From assembly GCA_002411015.1 (NCBI GenBank), contig DHPY01000087.1, positions 1 to 64,000 on the forward strand: a stretch of DNA of 64,000 nucleotides, given 5' to 3'. Below are positions 25,686-34,066 of this stretch, piece after piece. The stretch's first letter is position 1. Each line of letters begins with the position of its first letter. The translations under genes were made by a program, and so were the position numbers. This DNA is from Armatimonadetes bacterium UBA5352. Its GTDB lineage: Bacteria; Armatimonadota; Zipacnadia; Zipacnadales; UBA5352. Under the pieces are notes generated by a model, which saw nothing but the letters and a program-made list of their open reading frames with translations, was not told the origin of the DNA and made no database searches.

Positions 25686-28600
25686 CTACCGCAGCCGCAC
25701 CTGCACGCCCTGCGCCGCCGCCGAGGCCGCGATCGTCTCGCCGCCGATCTTCACCGGCGCGTTCGCGCGCAGCAGATAGCTGCCGCCATCGCCCCGCTGC
25801 AGCGAGGCCTGCGTGAGGATCGTCACCGTATCGCCCGGCCGCGCGTCCTGGTAGTAGCACTCAGTTCCGTCCGCGAAGCCCGTCACCGAGTCCACAACGA
25901 TCGTCGTGGGCTGGCCGTAGCGCAGTCGGCGCACGGTCGTCTGCGTCGCACCGTCCGCGGTGGTCAGGAGCTTCCCGGTGAAGAAGTCGGCGTCCTGCGA
26001 GACCTCCCCGCGGCCAAGCGGTTGGCTGTAGGCGTGCGGGATGATCGTGCTGAGCGTCTGCGCATCAAGCGGCGGGCCGTCAATGACAGCCTTGCCAAGC
26101 AGGAAGGTCGCCTCGCGCACGCGTACCCGCACGCCGTCGCCGTCCCGCGTGATGCCCGCGATGTGGTAGGCTGTGTTGCGCGAGTAGTCCGGGTTGCTGA
26201 AGTAGATCGTCTGGCCCGCCAGCGCGTCGCCATCGGGCAGATCGGCCGCGTTCGGCAGCGAGATCACGACCTCCCGCGCGGCCTCGTCCACCTCAACGAC
26301 CTCACCCTCCCACGCGCTGAAGGGCAGGCTCATCTCGACCTGCGGCGTGCGCAGCAGAGAGCCCTCCAGGAGGTTCGCCTGCACAATACCGCGCTGGTCG
26401 CTGCGAACCCTCGCCAGCCGGCCCGTGACGGCGGAGCCGTCGTCGTAGACGCGGGGCGCGTTGTCCACCGCTGAGAAGAGCCGGTCCTCGACGCCGTCGC
26501 GGCCCGCGATGCGGACCTGCACGCCACCCTCGCGATTGGCCTCGATGCGCTCAGCGGTGGCGATGCGCGGCTCGATCGGCCCGGCCTCCTGCGCCTCACC
26601 CTCTGGCATGAAGCCAACGCTCACCAGGCCCATCCAGTAGTTCCCGCCGTCGGCGGAGGGCGCGACCGCCTCAAGTGCCAGTTCGTGTCGCCCGGCCTCC
26701 AGTCGCAGCGTTCCGAGCTCTCGCGCCGGCGCCGGGCCAACATCCATCGCGGTGCCGCTGAATACCTCGCCGAGCGGCTCGCCGTCAACGAGCAGCCGAG
26801 CGCTGCCGTAGCCGGGGGAGAGGTAGTGGCGGACGGTGACGATGTAGTCATCGGTCTCGGGCAGCTCGGCGCTGAAGAGCATCCGCTCTCCGGCCGCCTC
26901 CGCCTGATAGAGCACCACGGAGCCATCGAGGACGGACTTCGCGCTGCCGCCGGTGAAGGTGGCGTCGTTGAGGATCTGCTGCGCGCGGACCGAGTTGCGA
27001 TCCACCGGGCGCTGCGTGGGCTCGAGCACCGTAACGTAGGTGCTGTCGAGGTCGTCGCCGCCGCGGCGGGCGCAGATGTAGGCAGCCTTCGGGTTGGTCG
27101 GGTATATCCCCGGCGCCCAGGCGGTGATAAGCTGCGTCCCCGCCTCCGGCAGCCCGATTGCCCTCAGCCGCGCATCGCGCGCCGGGTCGATCTGCCATGT
27201 GGCGTCCCAGCGCGACGGCGCCTCACCCCGGCGCACGTCCACCAGGAAGCCGTAGCCGTTGCCCGGCGGCGGCGTCCAGTAGGGCTGGTTCGGGTGGCCC
27301 TTCATGTCGCCATCGTTGCCCTGCAGCCGCCCCCACTCGAACTCCGGCCCCGCGAGCGAGCCGGGCTCGATCTCACCAAGCTCCACGCCCTCCACCGAGA
27401 GCTGTGTGCTGAGCGCGTGGAGCATGTAGTCGTGCTGTGAGCCGCCGCTGACCCGGAAGATGTCCACGAGGTAGTGGTCCGCGCCCTCGCCGAGCAGCGC
27501 CACGAGCCGCTGGTAGCGGTCCACGCCCTGCGTCGCGTAGGCGGCCTGTGCCTCCGCCTCCAGCACCTGCAGCCCCGGCTGGTCGGCGAGCAGCAGCAGG
27601 TCGCCGCCGCTGCCGCCGATGCCGATGTTCTGGCGCTGCTCATCCACCACCACGAGGTTATGCGAGGCGGTCTGCTTCCCCCAGCCCACCTGTGTGTGCG
27701 TGCTGCCGAGTCCGTAGCCGAGGTCGTAGGTCACCTCGCAGCCGAGCGCGTAGTAGTTGAGATTGAGGTCGTCGAAGTGCCCGTGGTTCAGCGACGGCCC
27801 GTAGCGCACCAGCGCCGCCTGCGCCTGATCATCGTCGCCCGCGCGCAGGATCGCGATGCCCTTCTGGCCGAAGAAGTCGCTGGAGAGGATGCGCTCCCGC
27901 GTGGCCTCGGGGTCGCTCATCTCCGGGAAGTCGCCGGCGTGGAAGAGCATCCACATCCTGTCGCGCGCCGAGGCCCGCAGTTCCTCACCGCGCTCTCCGG
28001 TGAGGTAGGTCAGTGCATCCGCGAAGTGCGAACGGAGATCGCCGGTAGTGCGGGCGTAGCAGACCTCCGCGAACTCGTAGTCGGTGGCGGAGAAGACCGG
28101 ATCGCGGCGGAGGCCGAATGCGGTATCGGGCCCGGAGTCCCCGTAGCGGGGCCAGTGCCCGGCACAGTCGAAGAGCGCTGAGGGCAGGAAGAAGAATGAC
28201 AGGAACTTCGGGTCAGCGTAGAGGTCGATGCCCTCCGGGTAGCTCTCTGAGCGGTAGTTGCGCATCGGCTCGGAGAAGGTCAGGTAGAGGTCGCGCGCGT
28301 GGAGGGCGTAGGAGAGCGAGGTCTCGTAGTAGCGCCCGTCGCGGTCGGCATTGTTCGCGACCATCGAGCGGATGCCGTAGGGGCCGTCGAGCGCCCAGTC
28401 CACGTAGTGGTCTATCCCGAGCACGCAGCCGACGGACATCGCGCCACGGAGGTAGTCGGCCTCGCCGTTGTGCAGGCCGCCCTTCAGCGATTCCTCGTAG
28501 CAGTACGCCGCGCCGTTGCGCAGCAGGTTCTCCTCGATGTTCTGCCTGCATGTCATGCCCTCGACCAGTGAGGGCTTATCGAGCGCGGGGCTGTTGAAGA

Positions 28601-29777
28601 CTTCGTCGTAGAAGTCGGCGTAGTGGATGAGCACGCGCGCGACCTGATACCACGGCCGGCAGAAGCGGCCGCTCGGTGGCGACGAGGGGTAGTCCCACGA
28701 GCCCGCGTCGCACTCGGGGTAGATCTGCGCGAGGGCGTCGAGGATGAACGCGGCCTTCTCGGCATAGCGCTCATCACCTGTGAGCAGGTAGGTCAGGCAG
28801 AGCGGGCGCAGCGCGTTGAACTGCAGCGTCTCGACGACCCAGGCGTTCCAGGAGCCGACGAAGTAGTGGATGCGCCCGTCCTCCCCGACGTAGCCCGTGC
28901 CGGGGTCGGGGTGATCCTCATCGGGCAACACATGCCCGTTGGCGCAGGTGACCTTTTCCGGGAGATCCCATGAGCAACGTGCGCCGCCCCAGGTGCCCCA
29001 CTTGGCGTCGCAGATCGGGCAGCCGGTGAAGCCGTAGGCGAAGGCAGCGCCACCCTCCGGAAGCATCTCGAGGATCCACTCGTCGCCGCGCTCGAGCCAC
29101 TCGTCGGCCTGCTCCCGGTTGTTCTCAACGAAATCAGCAAGGAACGGATAGCGCTCAGCATTCTCCCGCGCCCGCTCGACATCGGCAGGCGTCTTATTCA
29201 CGCACGGATGGACCCGCCCGTGGGCGGTCAGGTCCGGGTTCTCCCAGCGACGTCGTGGGGGCATGATCGCTCTCACCATCTGATTGGGATCGTTGAAAAG
29301 GGACAACTCATCGATCCCGAAGTAGACTTTCTGTTCGTGCGCCGAGAGGAACGTCACCCGCATGGAGCCGGTTGTGCGAGGCTCAAAGTGGATGACCTGC
29401 CCGTCCGGCCGGTCCTCCAGCACGACCTCGATGGGCGCTCCCTCCGAGAAGGACAGCTCGATGCGCTCGGCGTTACTGTAGATCTCAGTCAGATCTGACT
29501 GCTCGAGCACGATAGTGTCGATCGTGATGGGCGCGGCGAAGGTCAGTTCGAACCACTGCGGCGGCTGCGCGTTCGCGGCAGTTGCCCAGTGCGTGTTGCT
29601 GTTGCCATCAATGGCCATCGGGGGCGGGTACTTGCCATCCGCGGCGCTCGCCGATGAGCTGGCATCGGTCTGTGCGCCGAGCGCGAGGTTCTCCAGACCG
29701 CCGGTGACGGTCGTCTGTGCAGGCAGGACCTTGCACGCAAAGAGTAGGGCGATCGCGACGGTGATGGCGCGCTGCAT
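25686..29777 (-). CDS. Large secreted heparinase II/III-family protein with N-terminal discoidin domain
   Basis: This 1363-residue exported protein has a signal peptide MQRAITVAIALLFACKVLPA. An F5/8-type C (discoidin) carbohydrate-binding domain follows (about 25-165; AIDGNSNTHWATA...WFELTFAAPITID). A Cys-containing region (CPICDAKWGTW...C...CANGH, about 245-280) may bind zinc. The helical toroid and a heparinase II/III sandwich carry LNHGHFDDLNLNYY near residue 667. Carbohydrate-binding-like domains fill the remaining C-terminal half (for example RHYLSPGYGSARLLVDGE). The ATG at 29777 has AGAGGTGAG upstream, so the longer frame to 29921 is not used. Divergent from the 29951 gene over 173 bases. 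It differs in domain order from the other four family members here. Predicted role: extracellular or periplasmic eliminase on acidic glycans; substrate unknown. Confidence 0.78.
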   Translation of the reverse strand: MQRAITVAIALLFACKVLPAQTTVTGGLENLALGAQTDASSSASAADGKYPPPMAIDGNSNTHWATAANAQPPQWFELTFAAPITIDTIVLEQSDLTEIYSNAERIELSFSEGAPIEVVLEDRPDGQVIHFEPRTTGSMRVTFLSAHEQKVYFGIDELSLFNDPNQMVRAIMPPRRRWENPDLTAHGRVHPCVNKTPADVERARENAERYPFLADFVENNREQADEWLERGDEWILEMLPEGGAAFAYGFTGCPICDAKWGTWGGARCSWDLPEKVTCANGHVLPDEDHPDPGTGYVGEDGRIHYFVGSWNAWVVETLQFNALRPLCLTYLLTGDERYAEKAAFILDALAQIYPECDAGSWDYPSSPPSGRFCRPWYQVARVLIHYADFYDEVFNSPALDKPSLVEGMTCRQNIEENLLRNGAAYCYEESLKGGLHNGEADYLRGAMSVGCVLGIDHYVDWALDGPYGIRSMVANNADRDGRYYETSLSYALHARDLYLTFSEPMRNYRSESYPEGIDLYADPKFLSFFFLPSALFDCAGHWPRYGDSGPDTAFGLRRDPVFSATDYEFAEVCYARTTGDLRSHFADALTYLTGERGEELRASARDRMWMLFHAGDFPEMSDPEATRERILSSDFFGQKGIAILRAGDDDQAQAALVRYGPSLNHGHFDDLNLNYYALGCEVTYDLGYGLGSTHTQVGWGKQTASHNLVVVDEQRQNIGIGGSGGDLLLLADQPGLQVLEAEAQAAYATQGVDRYQRLVALLGEGADHYLVDIFRVSGGSQHDYMLHALSTQLSVEGVELGEIEPGSLAGPEFEWGRLQGNDGDMKGHPNQPYWTPPPGNGYGFLVDVRRGEAPSRWDATWQIDPARDARLRAIGLPEAGTQLITAWAPGIYPTNPKAAYICARRGGDDLDSTYVTVLEPTQRPVDRNSVRAQQILNDATFTGGSAKSVLDGSVVLYQAEAAGERMLFSAELPETDDYIVTVRHYLSPGYGSARLLVDGEPLGEVFSGTAMDVGPAPARELGTLRLEAGRHELALEAVAPSADGGNYWMGLVSVGFMPEGEAQEAGPIEPRIATAERIEANREGGVQVRIAGRDGVEDRLFSAVDNAPRVYDDGSAVTGRLARVRSDQRGIVQANLLEGSLLRTPQVEMSLPFSAWEGEVVEVDEAAREVVISLPNAADLPDGDALAGQTIYFSNPDYSRNTAYHIAGITRDGDGVRVRVREATFLLGKAVIDGPPLDAQTLSTIIPHAYSQPLGRGEVSQDADFFTGKLLTTADGATQTTVRRLRYGQPTTIVVDSVTGFADGTECYYQDARPGDTVTILTQASLQRGDGGSYLLRANAPVKIGGETIAASAAAQGVQVRLR

Positions 29778-29950
29778 GTGACTCACCTCTCTGAGAAACG
29801 CAGTGCGGGCTAGTTCCTTACCGCGCCGCCCCGCTCCTGCCTGCTCCGCACATAGATGGAGGAGAATGCGGTCCCGAGCATGAATCTGTCTCAGGCGGTG
29901 CGTTCGCTGGCACCGCAGCACTGACTAAAGATCGCGCCGGAGGATCCACA

Positions 29951-32900
29951 ATGCGTCTTAGCGCAATCGCGTCTGCTATCGTCTTCGTCGCCCTCACCTG
30001 CGGAGGTATGTTCATGTCAGATGCCTGTGCCGCGCCACGTGAAGCCGATCTGGCTCTTCTCCGGACGCTCGAGATTGCGCCGGACCAACTCAAGTCGCTC
30101 AGCATCAACACGCCGCTCGTGGAGAACGGGCAGCCGGTCGCCACGATCTGCCACGCCGATGACCCTGCGTGGCGGGAGGCGGCCGTGGCCGTGCAGACGG
30201 CCATACGCAACGCGACGGGAGCGGAGTTGCCGCTCGTGACCGACACCGCCATCAGCGACGAGGACGCCTTCGGGCAGAGCCTGATCCTGCTCGGGCACCT
30301 CGACAACAACCGCCACGTCGCCCGCCTCTACCACAACTTCTTCGTCTGCCTCGATACCGGCTATGCGGGCGAGGAGGGCTACGTGATCCGGTCGGTCCAT
30401 GATCCGTGGGGGCGCGGTTTCAACGCGATCCTCGTCGGTGGCAGCACCGCCGCGGGCACCGCGAAGGCGGCCGAGGCCTTCGCGGGGATCGTCGCCGACG
30501 CAGCGCGCGGGAACTCCCTCACCCTCGGCCGCCAGATGGTGCTGGAGATCGGCGCGAGGGACTTCCTGACCGACGAGGCGCGCGATATCGCGATCGAGCA
30601 GGGGCGCGCTACGCTCATGGCTCCGGGGGAGGGCCGCTCGGGCGTCTCGCGCCTCACCGGCCACGGGATCGCCTACCACCGCACCGGTGACCCGAATCGC
30701 GGCGAGGTCTACCGCGCGATGATGCACGCGCTGATCGAGTACTATGAGACGGATGATTACATCTCGACATCGCCGCTGTCGCGCTACGACCGGGACTTCC
30801 GCGATGCCTGGACCTATGAGGTCGGCGTGCTCTGGGATCTGCTGGAGGAGTCGCCTATCTTCAGCGACGAGGAGCGCGTGGCGTTCACGAACGTGGTCAT
30901 CCGGCTGATGCTCGAGTGCGACCTCTATCAGGGCTACGAGAGCAGTGTGGAGATGTGGCGGCAGAACACGAACGTGCCGCACAACCACAACACGTTCCCG
31001 GCCCTGGGCGCTTACTTCATTGGGGAATACGCGCTGCGCCACTACCCCGAGCAGCAGGCCCTCGCCAACCGCGCGGGGATGTGGCTGGACGTGGCCGAGG
31101 GCGTCTTCCGCGGCCTGAAGCACTCCTCCAAGCCGCTCGAGGATGCCGCCGGCTACCTCTGGCTGCCGCTGCATCACGTCATGACCTACTCCCTCGCCAC
31201 CGGCGACACCACGTGGTTCGATGAGGGTCATGGGCTTGAGGCCGCACAGATCGCTCTGATGACGATGGACAACGCGGGCAACCAGGCGGGATACGGCGAC
31301 ACCTCCGCACTCACGGGCTCCTCCGGGATCGCCGCTGCCACCTTCAAGATCGCGTGGTACCATCGCGACCCGAAGGTCCTGTGGATCACCGAACTCGCCG
31401 GCGGCACGGGCGGCTCACCGTTTGGCCAGAGCTACCATGTGAACTTCGCCCAGGAGCCTCCTACCGAGCAGATCGGCCTGACGGTCGCTCCGCTGCCCCC
31501 GGCCGCCTACAACGAGGGCATCGACTCCTCCTCCTACCCAGCCGAGCGGCAGGTGCCATTGGAGAACAGCTTCAACAAAGCCGCCTTCCGTGCCGGGCTC
31601 GAGCGCGATGGCGCATACATGCTGCTCGACGGCTTCGGCCGCGGCAACCATATGCACTGGGATGTCAACGCGATCCTCGGCTACACCGATGGCGGCGAGC
31701 CGCTGCTGGTGGATGCCGAATACATCCTTAACGCGCCGAAGTACCACAACTCGATGGTCATCATCCGCGACGGCCAGAGCGAGGACGCGCCCGCGCTGGC
31801 GGAGCTTGTGCATGCCGATGAGCTGCAGAGCGTGAACTTCACGCAGACGCGCGTCCCGCAGTACAACGAGGCAGAGTGGACCCGCAGCATCATCTGGCGG
31901 CCGAATGACTATGTGCTGGTGACCGACCAGATCGAGGCGCTGGAGAATGCCGACTTCACGCTGCGCTGCTGCTGGCGGCCATGGGGCGAGGCCAAGCTCG
32001 AGGACGGCGTCTGCCGCGTCAGCCACCGGCCGATGGAGCTGCAGGTGCGCAACCTCGATGGCGCGCCCTCGATGATCGAGGAGATGAAGATCGCGGCGAA
32101 CATGCCGATCAGCCGCGTCTCACAGCAGATCAGCCAGCCGATGGCCGCCGGCGACAGCTACACCTTCGCGAATCTGATCGCCTCCAACGCGACCGAGGAG
32201 CCGCGCGAGGTGACGGCGCGACGCGTGGCAGAGGGCCTGTTCGTGGTTGAGCGGCCTGAGGGCGCGGAGGTCGTCGCGCTCGGCCCCGAGGGCCTCGCCG
32301 CTGCGGGCATCGAGGGCGACGCCCCGCTCGTCATCATCGGTGAGGACCTGCTCGTGACCACCGGCGCGACCTCGCTCTCGCCGGCGGCCTGTGAGCTGGC
32401 GGAGCTTCCCGCGGCTGCGGCCCAGGCGCGCGAGCGCGTGCTCGCGATGCCGGCTGCAACGGCGACTGCCGCCACTGACGGTGTGCAGGCGCCTCAGCTT
32501 GCGCGAGCATGGGAGGGCGGGGGCTTCGACGCGCCCCTGCAGGCACTGCCTGTGGCGGCAGTCTCGGCCGACAGAGAGCCCGGCGGAAGCCTCGGTCCGA
32601 TCGAGAAGCTGGTTGACGGCCTCTACTCCAACTCGGGCGCCTCAGTCCAGTGGGCACCAGGCGTCACTCCGACGATCACGCTCGAGCTTGCGGATGAGAC
32701 CTTTGTGAGCGATGTGGAGTTGCGCGACTGGAGTCCGATGAACGAGGCCTGGCAGATGGCGAGCCGCCGGGTGCAGGTCTCCAGCGATGGCTTCGCCAAC
32801 GACATCCGCGATCTCGGCGCGGTCTTCGCGGAAAGCGGCACCCAGCGCTGGGGGAACAACGTAAACGCGATCTGGACCGCGCCGATCAACCAGCGCGCGC

Positions 32901-34030
32901 GGCAGATCAGGCTGATCCTCCAGCCCGCGGATGTGCCCGACGCGCGCGTCTACGTCGCAGAGACGACGGTCCATGGCAACCGCCCGGCCGCCGCTCCGAA
33001 GATCACCGCGGTCACCAGCGGCCACCTCGCCGGCGGTGACGCGCTATCCGTGATCGCCGGCTCTGAAGCGGGGCAGATCAGGGCCTTCGACACGGCCGGT
33101 GAGGTACTGTGGTCGGCGAAGACCAACAGCGGTGCTCGGATCAACGCGCTTGCATGCGCGGACATCAATGGCGATGGCCGCGATGAGGTCATCTACGGCG
33201 AGAACGCAGCCCGGCTGGGCCTGCTCAGCGCGGACGGCGAGCCCATCTGGGAGGTCATCCCGCCGATGTACCGCGGGATCGCCTCTGACGCGATGAACAT
33301 CACGCCGTCCGACCTCGATGGCGACGGGCGCCCGGAGATCGTCGTGGGCCTGCGAAGCTGGCAGTACGCCGCCTTCGACGCGGAGGGCGAGGTCCTCTGG
33401 ACGAGCGTCATCTACGCCCATCCCGCCACCGTCAGCGTCGCCGATGATTTCGATGGCGATGGCCGGCCGGAGTTCGTCGGCGGCAATCAGTACTACCGGC
33501 TCAACGTGATAGACACCGACGGCACCATGCTCTACCAGGCCGACCGCTTCGGACCAGAGCAGTCTGCGGTCGCCTCCGCCGACGCCGATGGCGATGGGCT
33601 GCCCGACATCATCATGGGCACCGACCAGGGCGAACTGATCTGCTTCAAGGGCACAAACGGCACGCGCCTGTGGACGAAGAACGTCGGCGACCGGGTCACG
33701 CGCATCGTGCCCGCCGACATTGATGGCGACGGTGCCGAGGAGATCGTCTGCGCCGCGGAGAGCGCGAACGTCTACGCCTTCCAGCCCGACGGCGAACTCG
33801 CGTGGCGGACGACGCTCCCGGGCGGCGTGAGCGACCTGCTGCTGCTGCCGGGCGATGAGCCGCGCTTCGCGGCGGCCGCGGGCTCGGCAGGCGTGCTCCT
33901 GCTCAACGCCGACGGGCAGATCATCGGCGCGGGCGAGACCGGCGAGCGCACACTGGCGCTGGCGCAACTCGACGGTCGCGTCGCCGTCGTGCTGCAGGGC
34001 GGGCAGATCGTGAGCTTCGACCTGGACTAG
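29951..34030 (+). CDS. Large secreted heparinase II/III-family lyase with discoidin-like and FG-GAP propeller domains (paralogue)
   Basis: This 1359-residue exported protein has a signal peptide (MRLSAIASAIVFVALTCGG). It is a paralogue of the 1602-residue lyase at 17463-22271. Both share the LVENG...A..VQT.I...TGAE.P segment, SVHDPWGRGFNAI, the helical toroid, the heparinase sandwich (GRGNHMHWDVNAI near 563), a discoidin-like domain (about 887-1015) and a terminal FG-GAP propeller with DGDGRPEIV loops (1020-1359). It lacks the N-terminal carbohydrate-binding module of the larger paralogue. GGAGGATCC lies just before the ATG. It is followed after 36 bases by a second lyase on the same strand. 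Predicted role: polysaccharide lyase with several glycan-binding appendages; substrate unknown. Confidence 0.8.
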   Translation: MRLSAIASAIVFVALTCGGMFMSDACAAPREADLALLRTLEIAPDQLKSLSINTPLVENGQPVATICHADDPAWREAAVAVQTAIRNATGAELPLVTDTAISDEDAFGQSLILLGHLDNNRHVARLYHNFFVCLDTGYAGEEGYVIRSVHDPWGRGFNAILVGGSTAAGTAKAAEAFAGIVADAARGNSLTLGRQMVLEIGARDFLTDEARDIAIEQGRATLMAPGEGRSGVSRLTGHGIAYHRTGDPNRGEVYRAMMHALIEYYETDDYISTSPLSRYDRDFRDAWTYEVGVLWDLLEESPIFSDEERVAFTNVVIRLMLECDLYQGYESSVEMWRQNTNVPHNHNTFPALGAYFIGEYALRHYPEQQALANRAGMWLDVAEGVFRGLKHSSKPLEDAAGYLWLPLHHVMTYSLATGDTTWFDEGHGLEAAQIALMTMDNAGNQAGYGDTSALTGSSGIAAATFKIAWYHRDPKVLWITELAGGTGGSPFGQSYHVNFAQEPPTEQIGLTVAPLPPAAYNEGIDSSSYPAERQVPLENSFNKAAFRAGLERDGAYMLLDGFGRGNHMHWDVNAILGYTDGGEPLLVDAEYILNAPKYHNSMVIIRDGQSEDAPALAELVHADELQSVNFTQTRVPQYNEAEWTRSIIWRPNDYVLVTDQIEALENADFTLRCCWRPWGEAKLEDGVCRVSHRPMELQVRNLDGAPSMIEEMKIAANMPISRVSQQISQPMAAGDSYTFANLIASNATEEPREVTARRVAEGLFVVERPEGAEVVALGPEGLAAAGIEGDAPLVIIGEDLLVTTGATSLSPAACELAELPAAAAQARERVLAMPAATATAATDGVQAPQLARAWEGGGFDAPLQALPVAAVSADREPGGSLGPIEKLVDGLYSNSGASVQWAPGVTPTITLELADETFVSDVELRDWSPMNEAWQMASRRVQVSSDGFANDIRDLGAVFAESGTQRWGNNVNAIWTAPINQRARQIRLILQPADVPDARVYVAETTVHGNRPAAAPKITAVTSGHLAGGDALSVIAGSEAGQIRAFDTAGEVLWSAKTNSGARINALACADINGDGRDEVIYGENAARLGLLSADGEPIWEVIPPMYRGIASDAMNITPSDLDGDGRPEIVVGLRSWQYAAFDAEGEVLWTSVIYAHPATVSVADDFDGDGRPEFVGGNQYYRLNVIDTDGTMLYQADRFGPEQSAVASADADGDGLPDIIMGTDQGELICFKGTNGTRLWTKNVGDRVTRIVPADIDGDGAEEIVCAAESANVYAFQPDGELAWRTTLPGGVSDLLLLPGDEPRFAAAAGSAGVLLLNADGQIIGAGETGERTLALAQLDGRVAVVLQGGQIVSFDLD

Positions 34031-34066
34031 CGCGAACGAGCCGGACCGGATCGTCTGGAGGCTATC